From positions 84,748,300-84,812,299 of the forward strand of contig CM041777.1 in NCBI GenBank assembly GCA_023374045.1: 64,000 bases of DNA, given 5' to 3'. Shown piece by piece: positions 44,474 to 57,020 of the stretch; position 1 is the stretch's first letter, and the number at the start of each line of letters is the position of its first letter. A model generated the notes under the pieces. It had not been told where the DNA came from. It saw only the letters and a program-made list of their open reading frames with translations, and searched no databases. This stretch comes from Limonium bicolor (lineage: Eukaryota > Streptophyta > Magnoliopsida > Caryophyllales > Plumbaginaceae). A program made the translations under genes and the position numbers.

Positions 44474-44599
44474 AAGGGGATATACAAAAACTTCTCTAGC
44501 ATAAAAAAAGGCAGGGTGCCTACAAAAGTAGCAATGGGGGGGGGGGGGGGGAGTACATGTACCAAAAATACCCAATGAATGTCTACACATTATGAGCTA

Positions 44600-45290
44600 A
44601 TCACTCTATCCTGCCAGTCAATATCAGTTGTGGTAGCTCTGATCTTCATCCCAATTATAGCTTTAGTGGAGTTCTAAATATCTACAATAACAAGGGTGTG
44701 GGGTCTCTAGCGACGTTTGCCATGACGCGTTTGCATCCTCGATCTAGATATAGTTGACAACATTAGCCATGGAAAATCTTCTCACCAAGTCAATGGGGGC
44801 GGTTCCTCGTGCAGTAGTGCGACAACCAATGAGAACATCTATGGAGGCTTATCTTGTTGGTGGGGATGGCCTGCCAATTGTGAATTCCACCCGATCCTAT
44901 TAATAGTACTTGCAATGGAAGAAAAGGTAGTCGTTAGTCTCTTGAGCGTGCTCACAGAGGCAGGAAATGTTAGCGAGACAGATACCTTAAGATTGCAGAT
45001 TATATATCACATGTTTTAAGTCTGCCTCTGAGAGTGATCCATAAGATGAATTTGGCTTTGGGAAGGGACCATGTTTTCCAACATATGTTATATCAAGGGA
45101 AGGGTCTGACAGGGGTAGAGACATCATTATAGAACGATTTAATGCTAGGGGAAGGGTAAGAGAAGAGGAGGGACCCACATTGCTTGATCCACCGGTTTTT
45201 GACACGAAAGATTGATTTCAAAGTCCAAAGGTCATCCCCTTTAGCAGTGGCTGGCCGGGAATAAGTTATGGACAAATAATACTAGTACTC
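44600..45290 (-). mobile_element. LINE ORF2 C-terminal fragment, minus strand
   Basis: Read on the minus strand across stops: GICLANISCLCEHAQET then YLFFHCKYY is a zf-RVT-type C-x-C...H-x-C cluster of plant LINEs, followed by VEFTIGRPSPPTR and IDVLIGCRTTARG. The 5' border near 45290 and 3' border near 44600 are uncertain and no poly(A) was found. A G16 run lies just left, at 44536-44551. Confidence 0.5.
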
Positions 45291-45528
45291 TTATCATATG
45301 ATCTAGCTTGCTAGTGATACGTCATACGTTATAACTTATAGTTTTATTTAGAATATTTTAATTAATTACATAGAAATCAAATACAAATTGCGATTATTTC
45401 ATATGAAAAATGTTTTTTATTAGGGCGTTCACAAACCAACAACTATATTTGATTAATAAGGGGCTGTCTTACATCCAAGCAGCGCACGCTTTTTTTTTAA
45501 GCGCCCCGGTGTGTTTCTTTTTTTTTTT

Positions 45529-45942
45529 AGGGAAATTTCACTAAATGCTACTGAGTTTTTGCTTAATTTATGATATATCACTGTGTTTCTAAAATTACAC
45601 AGGATAACATCAAGTTTTTAGTTATTTCACCAGATAACACTCTGTCACATATTTTGTTAACTTTTCCGTTAATATCCTTAGAAAAAAAGACTAAACTACC
45701 CTATTATTAGTTAAATTAAGGTGGTATCTTATTTATCAATATGACAATTCATTGTGAGGCAATTAATAACATGAGTATTTTGTCATTTTCCAAGAAAAAT
45801 AACAAAGAAGTTAATAGAATATGGGACAGTGTGTTATCTGGTGAAATAAGTAAAAACTCAATGTTATCCCGTGTAATTTTAAAAACACAGTGGTATATCG
45901 TGAATTAAGCAAAAACTCAATGGTATTTAGTGAAATTTTCCT
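45529..45942. mobile_element. Foldback MITE, about 414 bp, inside element A
   Basis: The ends AGGGAAATTTCACTAAATGC and the reverse complement AGGAAAATTTCACTAAATAC form arms of about 115 bases containing GAGTTTTTGCTTAATT and ATTTCACCAGATAACAC. It interrupts the T-run of the outer element's TIR, so any duplication is hidden in poly(T). Confidence 0.75.
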
Positions 45943-46480
45943 TTTTTTAAAGATGTTTTAGTTCTTTTCTTTTCTTTATCATAAAACTTTAAATTGTTGT
46001 AACTTTTAATATATAAGTCCAAATTGAAAAAAAAATTATATCATTGGTCACCTAAATTTAAGCTCTCCAAAACAAGATCGGTCATGAATATATTTTGACA
46101 ATTTAAAAAATATATATTTTTACATGTATAGAGCATAGAACGTAAAAGAAAACTTGTACAGATTGTCATACAAACCTGTGCAAATGTTCACTAAAACATG
46201 TACATCCTCACGTAAAAACATGTACATCCTCGCATTAAAAACATATAGATAGTCATATAAACCTGTACGAATAATTAAATATGTACATCCTTAAATTAAA
46301 ACCTGTACATATAAGGAAGAACACTTGTACAGACGGTCATACAAACATGTACATATGTTCATTAAAACATATACATTCTCATAATTGAACATGTACATTC
46401 TCACATTTAAACATGTACATCATCACATTCATGTACATTATCATATTAGAATATGTACATTCTTACATTAAAGTATATAA

Positions 46481-46975
46481 CGGCTTCCAAATAGATTACT
46501 CTAACCCCACACACCCTAAAACCTACCCTAGAAAAGCTAAAAAATGTCGAAGTCATTTTTAGGGTTTGTAGTGGCAGACCCTAAACCCGTAACCACAAAC
46601 CCTAAAAACCTATCGAGTTAGTTGCTACAATGTAAAGTATAGAACGGTTTCCAAATAGATTACCCTACCCCCCAAAAAAAAAACACCCCAAAACCACCCT
46701 AGGATAGCTAAAAACGTCGAAGGCATTTTTAGGGTTTGCAGTTGCGGGTTTAGGGTCGTTAAACCCTAAAAACCTGTTGAGTTAGTTTCTACAATATAAA
46801 GTACGAAACAAATTCCAAATAGATTACCCTACCCCCCAAAACACTCAAAACCCACCCTAAATAGCTAAAAAACGTCAAAGGCATTTTTAAGGTTTGCTGT
46901 GGCGGGTTTAGGGTCTAACGGCCCTAAACCCGCTACCACAAACCCTAAAAACCTGTCGAGTTATTGCGATGATGT
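46481..46975. repeat. 164-bp tandem repeat, three copies, with TTTAGGG-like words
   Basis: TTCCAAATAGATTAC recurs at 46485, 46649 and 46813 (period 164). Each unit carries ATTTTTAGGGTTTG, GGTTTAGGGTC and ACCCTAAAAACCTGTCGAG, which pair internally into a hairpin. Confidence 0.85.
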
Positions 46976-47280
46976 ACAAGTTTTTACGTGTGGATGTACA
47001 TGCTTTAGTGAACATTTGTACAGGTTTGTATGACCATCTGTACAAGTTTTTTTTTATGTTTTGTGCACTATACATGTAAAAATAATTTTTTTGTAAAGTT
47101 GTCAAAACATATCCATGACTGGTCTTGTTTTGAAGAGCTTGAATTTATATGAACAATAATATAACTTTTTTTCATTTTGGACCTATATATTAAAAGTTAC
47201 AATAACTTTTAGATTTTACGATAAAGTAAGAAAAATAATAAAAATCTTTAAAAAAAAAAAAAGAAATGCGCTAGCACGCA

Positions 47281-48081
47281 TGAAAGAAGAAAAAAAAAAG
47301 GAATCCGCACGCACTCCCGCTCCCCTCCAACCGCAGGGACGCTTCCCTCTTTGTGGTATGTAGTCATCTGGGTCCAATTAGTTGTAGACAAGATTTTGCC
47401 AAGTTTATTAATCTTTGCCATGCATAAGTTATGAAGCTCTAACAATGTTCATGGAAACTAGTTTTCTCACTGAGAATGATGTAGAGGATCTAAATTCATG
47501 TCGCCATATAAGATTCTCCCACATGGGAAAATTACAATTCGTTATGTAATTTGTAGTCCGTTATGGACCAAACCAAAAAATCGTAGAGTTTTCATTTTCT
47601 ATCTGCTTGCCAGGATTACAAAAAACCAACTGACTAGAGCGGACTTGTCTTCCCATGGTGAACCCTAACATGTGCTTCCGTTCTCAAATTTCTTCCTCCG
47701 CCTTTGTTCCCAAAATATGGATATGCTTCCTTCTCGTATCTTTTTGAATATGATGTCTTTCACTTCTTGCCACTTCTCAAATCTAGAATCTGGATTTACT
47801 AGTTCTTTTCTTCCTATGTTTCGAGTGATTGCGAACTACCGAAATTTGAAGTAATTCTAGTTGTAAGTCGGGGGAATTGAGATGTATATCTTTCTACGCG
47901 TCCAAAAAGTGAAATCTGAAGGAAAATTTCGTTTGATGGTTCAATCTAACTTTTCATGCTGATTTCTGAGTTTGATCGATTCTGACTAAATGATTCATTT
48001 GGATTTTCCGGATTAGAAAGATAAAATGAATTAAATTATTCCCTCCATCTCTTCTTCATCATCCTTTGTTTCACTTCAATA
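47281..48081. other. Intergenic DNA, no gene recognised
   Basis: Mixed-composition sequence with several short frames (up to 65 residues) that lack recognisable motifs. Confidence 0.4.
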
Positions 48082-48090
48082 TTTATAAAC

Positions 48091-50105
48091 AAGGAAATTC
48101 ATAATGTACCCCTGTTTTCTTTTGTTATTTATGATATATCTTTTTTGAATTGTGGCATAAGATACCCCTATTTTTTTTGCTTATTCACAAAATACCCCCT
48201 TTTGCTAACGGCGGTCAAATATTCCATTAACCTTTCTGGAAAATGACCATTTTGCCTCTGACCCGTTTTTTTTTTTTTTGAAAAATTCGTAGTTTCTTTC
48301 TAGAATGATTACTTTTTTTTGAAAATTTTAAAGTTTATTATATACCCTTGTATAAGTTTATTGTTCACGAAATACCCCTGTTTATGTTTTGAAGTTCACA
48401 AGATACCCCTGTTACTTAGGTGTATTTCGGGAACTTCAAAACATAAACAAATTTTAGCGGTTGTTTTGAGTCTATCGCACCGTTTTGAAGTTCACAAGAT
48501 ACCTCTGCGCTCTCTTCTTCTCTTCACTCACAGGTAATGCAAACAAGGTACACATGCTCTGTAATCTTTCTTATTTTCCCTCATTGATTCTTCTTCTCTC
48601 CCCTCATGGTAATATGCTCGAACTTATCTTTACTTTGGTAATTTTGCAACCCTAACTGGTGAACAAGATGCTCTGTGCCTTCATTATAAATTCTCACACG
48701 GTAATTTTGTAACCCAAAGTGGCGAACAAGAACATATATGTTATGTGTCTCTTTCTCTTCTCATATCTACGTGTCTTTCACTATAATTTTGCAACTCTGA
48801 TTGGTGAACAAGGAACAAAGGTTGCACCTCTATATTTTCTTCTCACGGTAACTTCACAATAGGTTTGGAGAACAAGGAACATGTTGTGTGCCTCTTCCAT
48901 TATATACAGTAATTTTATAACTTCATTTGACAAACACGGAACACGTTTTGTGCTATCTGAGAAGAGAACTCAATCGTGAACTGGCGGAGATGTAGCGTGA
49001 GGAAGAAGATGAAGCAGCTATTTTTTTTTAAAAAAAAGAAAAATACATATTGTAGTGGTTCCCAGCTAACAACCGCAGTAATAGGTGTGTTTTTTTTATC
49101 CTAAGACCACCTACATCAGCGGTTCCTAGCTAATAACCACTGCAATAGGTTTGTTTTGTTTTTATCATAAAGCTCACCTATGGCAGCGGCTGTTAGCTAG
49201 GAACCGCCGCCATAGGTAACCTACTGTCGTGGTTTAATAACCGTCGAGGTAGGATCGATACCCTATCATAGCGCTCCTCATTACTGCAGTTCTAGAACAA
49301 CTACGATAGACTCAAAAAAACCACTACAATTTGTTCATGTTTTGAAGTTCATGAAATACCCCTAAGTAACAGGGGTATCTTGTGAACTTCAAAACATAAA
49401 TAAGGGTATTTCGTGAACAATAAACTTAAACAGGGGTGTATATAAACTTTAAAATTTTCAAAAAAAAGTAATCATTCCAGAACGAAACTACGAATTTTAC
49501 AAATAAAAAGGGAACATTCACAATATACCCCTTTTTTCTTTCGTAATTCACAATATACCCCTGTTGGTTTTCGTAATTCAACTTTAAATATGCTTAAATG
49601 TTGTCTAAAATTGATGAAACTTTACATGGACGATGCTAAAGTGTTATATTTTGGTCCAATATCAAATTTGAAGTTTTTTAAGCTCATATGTGACATATGG
49701 GACCCAATGTACATGTCATAATTATCATTGGGTCCCACAGGTCACAAGTGAGCTTAAAAACTTCAAATTTGATATTGGAGCAAAATATAACACTTTAGCA
49801 TCATCCATGTAAAGTTTCATCAATTTTGATAACATTTAAGCATGTTTAAAGTTGATTTATGAAAACCAACAGGGGAGTATTGTGAATTATGAAAGAAAAA
49901 GGGGTATGTTGTGAATTTTCCAAAAAAAAAATGGGTCAGGGGCAAAATAATCATTTTCCAGAAAGGTTAACGGAGTATTTGACGACAGTTAGTAAAAAGG
50001 GACATTTTGTGAATTAGCAAAGAAAACAGGGGTATCTTGTGACACAATTTCAAAAAAGGGATATATCATGAATTACAAAAGAAACAGTATATTATGAATT
50101 TTCTC
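48091..50105. mobile_element. Long foldback MULE-like element B, about 2.0 kb
   Basis: Inverted arms of about 395 bases (48091-48485, and 49308-50105 once an inserted MITE is excluded) share ATTCATAAT, GGCATAAGATACCCC-type, TTAACCTTTCTGGAAAATGA and TTTTGAAGTTCACAAGATAC. TTTATAAAC (48082-48090) and TTTATAAAA (50106-50114) form a 9-bp duplication with one mismatch, the length expected for Mutator-like elements. The 820-base centre has no transposase. It holds inverted GCGGTTCCTAGCTAACAACC-type motifs (about 49055-49215). Confidence 0.75.
49511..49921. mobile_element. Near-perfect palindromic MITE, 411 bp
   Basis: Arms of about 195 bases (from GGAACATTCACAATATACCCC and ending GGGGTATGTTGTGAATTTTCC) meet around a short loop near 49710-49725, between GGGACCCAATG and CATTGGGTCCC. 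It is inserted in the right arm of foldback element B, between ACAAATAAAAA and AAAAAAAAAATGGG, so the duplication falls in poly(A)-like DNA. Confidence 0.85.
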
Positions 50106-50296
50106 TTTATAAAATAATATAATTTTATACATTTAAAGGTTACAATTTATTATATACCTGATAAATTATTTTATCTATATGTTTGATTGAAGTGAAAAAA
50201 TATGTCACGAAGTGGGACAATTTTTTTTAATTGATGTCCAGTAGGTAGTACTATTCTTCAAAAGAAAAAAGAGAGAAAGAAATCTACTCTTTAGTA

Positions 50297-50716
50297 TTTT
50301 TTTTCAAAAGTCGGCCTTATTTCATAATTTATAAGTAAAACCAGAGCATTACATCCCTAAACGCATAATTAAACCAAACTCCTTCTAAAGTAAACATCCC
50401 TATGACCATCATTAAAGAAAGGATTAAGTTATTACTCTTCTCAAAGTAGCATATCTTCTAAAGCCAGCTTGTCCATCACAATCGGTGGTAGAACCTTCTT
50501 GAATACTCCCTTGCGATCACCGATTAGATTGTTGACCAAAACAACATCGACATGCAAACTCCCCTTTGTAATTTCATCATCTCCAGGCAAAATGCCAGGG
50601 ATCACCAAATTTCCTTCCACAAGAAGAAAATGTGGGCTATATAACCCATGTTGCCCTATGGATTCAAAGTCTAAGCTACTAGTAGGTGCAATGTTTTCCT
50701 TAACAAGCTCAGCCAC
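50297..50716 (-). mobile_element. Possible LINE 3' fragment with poly(A), minus strand
   Basis: On the minus strand a 91-residue frame (50716-50441) ends VLPPIVMDKLALEDMLL. Then comes a 3'-UTR-like stretch ending ATTATGAAATAAGGCCGAC, then TTTTGAAAAAAAA (A-run at 50297-50304 in plus coordinates), as in plant LINE ends. The coding part (LVEGNLVIPGILPGDDE) is not clearly RNase H and could be another retroposed sequence. The 420 bases to its right (50717-51139) hold nothing recognisable. Confidence 0.35.
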
Positions 50717-51139
50717 CGACTAAATTGTCGACCAAAACAACTTTGGCCTACATGCTCCCATGGCATCTTTGAGCTCGCCCAATGCTTTCCCTGTCATCTA
50801 CATCTTCCACAGATACCTCCTCATCATATATTACATCGATTTACTCATAAGGAAGCAAATAGTTATCACGACCGACACCTGCATGCAGCACAACCCGCCA
50901 TACCGAGGCACCGATCACAGCCATCACTCAAAACCAACCCTGCCAAAAAGGGAAAATTTAACAAAACCCTACACCACACCCAAAACCTACACCAACTGTG
51001 TCAAAGATATGAAAATTAGGAAGCAAAGAAAATGGAGATAAAAGAGAGGGGAAAGGGTTTCAAAGAGCAGCCTGGAGATGGTGCACGCTGGCCGTGTACA
51101 ACAATCGTGCGGTAACTTGAGTTGGCAGCCGGTCAGCAG

Positions 51140-52194
51140 TCCAGTCAGCTGTTGACTGGAGCTGAGTGGACTGATTTTTATTATATTAACTTTAAATTAT
51201 TGTATTTTATTAAATATAAGTCCAAAATGTAAAAAAATTGTACCATTGTTCATCTAAATTCATGCTCTTCAAAACAAGACCAGACATGGATATGTTTTGA
51301 GAACTTCAAAAATTTATATTAATTACATGTTTATATATATATATATATATATATCAATAAGACTTATGATTGATAACATCATTTTAGTGTATCATAATAT
51401 CACTTTTAATGAATCATAATATCAAATTAATGAATCATATCTTCATTTTAGTGTATCATCGCAAACATATAAGAATAAAAAATTTTACACAATAATACAA
51501 CACAAAATAATATTTGGTATGTATGAAAAATACGTGATTCGTCATATAAGATTTAAAATACACCATACAACAATGATAATACACTACAAAACAATAATGA
51601 TTTTTATTGGTTCCAAAGTTTGTTATCTAATTCACCACTTATTAGTTAATGAATCATAATATCAATTTTAATGAATCATAATATCAAAACTAGTGAATCA
51701 TTTCTTCATTTTAGTGTATCATCGTAATCATATAAAAATAAAATTTCAAACAAAATACAATATAAAATAATATTTGGTATGTATGAAAAATACATGATTC
51801 ACCATATAAGGTTTAAAATACACCATACAACAATAATAATACACTACAAAACGATAATGATTTTTATCAGTTCTGGTATTCGTAATCTGTTAACTACATC
51901 CTACCTTACAGAATATGATCTAATGTGATAAACAATTTTAATGAATCATAATATCAAAATTAATGAATCATATTATCATTTTAGTGTATCATCATACACA
52001 TGTAAAAATATTTTTTTTTAAGTTGTCAACACATATCCATGACTGGTCTTGTTTTGAAGAGCTTGATATTAGGTGAAAAATGATATAATTTTTTTTATGT
52101 TAGACTTATATATTAAAAGTTATGACCATTTAAAGTTAATATAATTAAAAGGCATCCCAGTCAGCAACAATAATCCAGTCAACAGCTGACTGGA
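51140..52194. mobile_element. MULE-like foldback element C with palindromic tips
   Basis: TCCAGTCAGCTGTTGACTGG (51140) and its inverse at 52174-52194 mark the tips. Inside both tips lie matching arms (about 51180-51330 and 52010-52140) sharing the CTTCAAAACAAGACCAGAC/GTC core seen in the elements at 41722 and 45499. The interior is AT-rich and consists of about 2.5 copies of a ~265-bp tandem unit (TTCATTTTAGTGTATCATC at 51442, 51705 and, diverged, near 51974). No coding. Flanking duplication is unclear. Confidence 0.65.
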
Positions 52195-52451
52195 TTGTCA
52201 AATGGTTAGACCGTATGAAGCATCGGTGCGACCAGCCCGTTACTTCGAATTTACGTTCAAAGAGCTACATCGTGCCTAGCTAGGAAGGTTAATTTTTTAT
52301 GTTATAAATTAAGTTTTTGTTTCATTTAATTTAAGTCGATATTGCATTCTATTTGTTCTTAACTGGATTTAGGGTTGCCCAAATTTTTTTGAAATTGCAG
52401 TATCCGACCGAAACTGAAGTGAATCGTACCTATTTTCAGGTTAACCGTACT

Positions 52452-55400
52452 TGTAACACCCCAACTACCACCGTACACATAACATCAAACTGCAGCGGAA
52501 AATTAAACTCATCACATTACTTATTTCAATGGTGTTACACGCCGTTAACCACCCACGTGGCTAACAAGGCTAATACATATACTTGTATCGGTCCTAATGG
52601 ACTAGATTCCCGAGCAACTACATGTTACATTGCTTCCCTTAACAACAACCCATACACTTATACATTCCAACCGTACCGAGTATTTACGAACTAATGCCAA
52701 TAACAATTTCGGTCTTACTACGCCTACAATGCTTACGCCATTTAAATGGCTACCCATGTATAAACACTCCTCCGTCCTACTCTCGAACGGCTTCCAGCTC
52801 CTTGTACCTGAAATAGAAAGGAGAGAAGGGTGGCCCCCAGGCTCAGCACCTTGCTGGTATGGTAATCCCGCAGCCCACATTCTACCGGGCCACGCACAAC
52901 TCCATTGTCGTCTTAGCATGCGATTGATTATATTTATAATCTGCATGCAACCTGTAAACACACAACACAAAACATTTCGCCTCAATGGGCTCAACCAAAC
53001 GGATAATACATCCTTATACTTTGAGTCACTCATGGTATTCATTATCCCTGGAGTGTTCCTACTCTAACGGAGCTACTTTCCTAATAGCGACACTTACCCT
53101 TAAATCGGTTTTCTTAAACCCTCTTGGCACAAACTGGGATTCATTTCCCATGTTCCACCCACTCCATATCTTACAACATATCACATTCCTCACCATAACA
53201 AAACAAACAACACCTTTCTCGTTTCGCGTTACACATGAAACATCGCAATTCATTTTAAACACCTAACATATACATATCATAATAGCAGGGAAATTGCCTA
53301 GCACAATAACAACACAAACACCATAGATCGGTTCACACAAGGAACCTTCCACCATAGTTAGTATACTAGTGAGCCTAGAGATTATTGCCAATCTCATGCT
53401 AAGCTCGTTACCAACCTCGTTACCGTTCAGTGTTATATCGAACGGTTTAACTTAAACCCAAGGTGTCGGATATAGTATCCCACGCACACCGAATAACATT
53501 TGTATGCCCCTGTGGCCCGACGTGAGTCAGTAAACTAGCTTTGGATAAGCTAAGGGAAGGTAGAAACCAAATTGGAATACAACCTATACATACACCAAGA
53601 GAGTCGAACCGGATATGACATCGACTCCCGTCCTCACACGCGTGGCCGGAACATGACCGGACTCCTCACCCCCCATTAGTACATATATACTTATAAATAA
53701 GTAGTTAGAGATCCATTATGGAGCCTACCACATCCACACACCATACGGATCATAACCGAGTTTAAGCACACAAGGGAGGTTCACACACTTGCATACAACA
53801 ACAATATCCAACTAACTCACACATAGCCGTGGTTAGAACGTTCCCAAGGTTTGGGCCGTTAACTCCGAATACCGATCTCTCACGTGTTCCTAGTTTTAAT
53901 TAGCTAAGGTTTAACACTTATTTGAGGTTAAACGGTATCGGGGACCGGATGCGCCACATAAATGAATTACTATAAACTCATTACATGTTTTAATCTTACA
54001 AGGTGGCAAACACTCAGAAAACACATTGGCATACAAGCCGGTGTAATCCGGTAGGACACAGGTTGCAAGAAAACCATACCTGTCGCCGGAGTCCACTTTA
54101 CCACGTCCACTTATGTTCCTCGAGCAATTCTCGAACAACTGATAACATTACATGTATTTTTATCAACATCGGGGTAGCATGATCATTTAATGTCTAATGC
54201 TTATAACTTTTCCCCGTTAACTTAGTTACATAACTTTACAATTTTAACTTGATTTACTTTCACATTTTATTACAACTTTTCACCCACTTAATCTCATTAA
54301 AATCACCTAACATGTTCTTAACAACTTTATAACATCATTACCTATCAATCCCCATCATTACATAACCTTAAACATTGTTTTGTTTTTTTTTACATAATTT
54401 TGGGCCGTCCGACCCACCGTCCGACCCACAACGGGGTCGGACCGTTCCAGAAACTTTTCCCGTCTTTTAAATACCCATGTCCGACCCCAACCATCTGGGT
54501 CGGACCATTCCAGAGACTTAGAACACATGTCCGACCCATGTCCGACCCAAGACCTCCGGGTCGGACCATTCCAGAAACTCCAACCGGTGACTAAACAGAG
54601 CTGTCCGACCCCCCTGGGTCGGACAACACCAGAAGTTGTCCAAAACTTGTCAAATTTTCTCCAAACTTTTCCTCAAGCCTCCTAATGTGTTCTAACATAC
54701 TTTGGCATCAAACACACCTTTAGCCATATGCTTAACTCTTTAAATCACTCACCAAACCATTTTATCATTCACAAATTTCTTACAAATTCCCAGCACTTGG
54801 AATGTTTTCTCCTTAAGATTTCTAGGTGGTATTTCCCATAATGACCACATAACAAGGTGTGTCCTCTACACCTTAACACCATCTCTCAAACTTCTTTTCT
54901 TACTACTAAATCTCCTTTTTCACATCTTACCCTAAACATCACTTCTTCCTTGTACATCAACATTCCTAAACCTTAAACAAACTTCTCCAAGACTTAAATA
55001 CATTCTCAGAAACACACATTGAATTCCTAGAACTTCCAAGATAACACCTAAATCCTTGCATCACTCTAACATCCCTTAATACATTTTTCTTCCAAGTAAA
55101 ACATTTGTTCACCTTTAACACTTCCTAGTTCACCAAAACTTACTTAAAACACTTAGAACTTCTTACACATTTTCCAAATTTGGCCATAGCTTCTCTTGTA
55201 TATACTCACATCCAAACACTTAGGTTTTTACCTTATTTCATTCAAGAACACCTAAAATCCATCAAACACATTTTTATACACAAACTTCACACATTTAGCA
55301 CTACATCACAATATAGTGCATAACTTAAATTGCTTGGCACTTAGGCCCTTAAATAACATGGCTCTTAGGCCCTTAAATTGCATAAACCTTAAACACTGAA

Positions 55401-57007
55401 TTTCCACATAAATAATGCCTTTGACCTGCAAATACACCCAACAATACATATGCCCTTAATAAACTCCTTGAGAGCATTTCACTAGGTCATTCACCTTTGG
55501 CTCCTTAGATCATTTTAACCAGCAATATAAGCTCATTTCTCCTAAGGCATTATACCACATTAGGTTAGTATGTTTACCTCTTTTCCACACAAACTTCTTT
55601 CTTGTTTCCTTAAAAACCGGTAAGGCATTTCATTCCTTGTCAACAACTAAACAATATACCAACATTGAAATGAGTATATAAGCTTTAAGCTTCATCTCAT
55701 TGTAAACCCTAGTTACATATATTGTTTTAACACATCAAGGTAATTGTTTTACCTTTGAATGGAAAGAGAGCTTGAATGAGTATCAAGAGAGGACTCCTTC
55801 TAGCCCTTGGAAGATTCAAATGAAGCTAAAACAAGACAAGAGAAGACACCATTACTAGGTGCATTTTCGGCCAACACCAAAAATGAAGGAAATGGAGTTT
55901 TCTTTGGTTTTTCCTTACCTTGAAGCAAAGGTGATCAACAAGGCATAAAAATATAGGCTCAAGCTCCTCCCATGGAAGTTCTCCTTGGCACCGAAAAGGT
56001 GGTTTTGATGATTTGAAAAGACAATGTTGTAGAGCTTGCTCCAACTAAGAGAACGGTAGTCTCGGAATTAAATTCGGAGCATGGAGTCATAAGTTACAAG
56101 TGAAGGGAGATGAAGAATGAGATGGTTCTGTTGGAAACCGATGGAGAGAGGAGGAAGAAGACGTTGGAAGTGAAGGGAAATGAGAGAATGAAGATAAAAC
56201 TTGCTTTTGGAGATATTTAAGCTAAAAGCAAATGGTACTTTTGCTTTGTCATTACTTAACTTATTTATTTGTTCAAATGTGGTGAGTCACACATGAAAAC
56301 CGGCCCCTTATATCACCTAGGGGTATAATAGTCTTTGTTGACCAATTAAATTACTTATAACCACATATGTTACAAACTAGCTTATTAAAGTTACTATTCA
56401 TGAAAACAAGGCACATAGAAGTGAAATTTTTGATTTCCCATTGATATAGACATCCAAATGTGATACTATATAGTACACATACATATTTAAGAGTAATGAT
56501 GGACATTTAGCCATTCAAAACTCATTTACAAGACAATTTTTCAAAAACGTGCTTTAAGACTCCTTAAAGCACTTTTGTGTTCTAACTTGTTTTCAAGCTT
56601 GGTTTTCTTTGGTAATTGATTTAATATGTTCATTAACATATTCATAAGGCATAGGTATGACCATTAGGTCTTATACAAATTTATTCCAAGCTTAGAGCAC
56701 ATTTTAGCCCATATTGACCTTAAGGTATTATTTGTGTTTTGTTTGGTTTCATTGTCTACCAAGGTTTCCTAAGGACTTAATTAGCCTTATAAAATCATAA
56801 TTAAATATTATTTAGTCTTGGCAGGCTCCTTGGGTCCTAACCAAGTTCACTCCTAGCTTAGAGCACGTTTTTGCTCAAACCGTGTCTTAGTGTTTTATTG
56901 TGTTTTACCATGGTTTAAATGGTTCATTGGTGTTTCTAAGGCACTCTTTAGCCTTTAAATACCACAGTTTAACATTTAAACAACATACCAAGGTTTGGGG
57001 TATTTCA
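52452..57007 (-). repeat. LARD 3' LTR (4,556 bp)
   Basis: It runs from TGTAACACCCC to GGTTTGGGGTATTTCA in plus coordinates. It contains the GGGTCGG palindrome cluster at 54402-54640 and no coding. The related solo LTR lies at 3027-7741. Confidence 0.9.
54402..54640. repeat. Cluster of GTCCGACCC/GGGTCGGAC palindromes in the LTR
   Basis: At least four pairs of GTCCGACCC facing GGGTCGGAC, three of the right halves followed by (C)A/GTTCCAGA. The cluster is repeated in the other LTR at 63703-63933. Confidence 0.85.
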
Positions 57008-57009
57008 AT

Positions 57010-57020
57010 CTACCCCCTTA
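57010..57020 (-). promoter_or_regulatory. Polypurine tract of the LARD
   Basis: The minus strand reads TTTTAAGGGGGTAGAT directly before the 3' LTR start TGAAATACCCC. Confidence 0.7.

Larger units (their letters stand above)
45499..47280. mobile_element. Foldback MULE-like element A with nested MITE
   Basis: Inverted arms of about 270 bases (45943-46215 and 46985-47262) pair closely: both contain TTTTAATATATAAGTCCAAA-type, CTTCAAAACAAGACCAGTC-type and ATACAAACCTGTACAAATG-type sequence. Outer CG-bearing ends (AAGCGCCCCGGTGTGTTTC and GAAATGCGCTAGCACG) appear to be the remaining TIR ends. The interior is a repeat-rich non-coding stretch (TGTACAT-rich array about 46190-46470; 164-bp tandem repeat). 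No transposase frame exists. The TSD was not resolved. Confidence 0.6.

Noticed and set aside
49322..49334. CACTACAATTTG as a second CACTA end
   Set aside because: It belongs to the continuous inverted arm of the foldback element, points the wrong way, and has no matching partner or 3-bp duplication.
50760..51041. 93-residue plus-strand frame
   Set aside because: No recognisable motif, and it overlaps the region opposite the putative minus-strand LINE remnant, so it is treated as chance.
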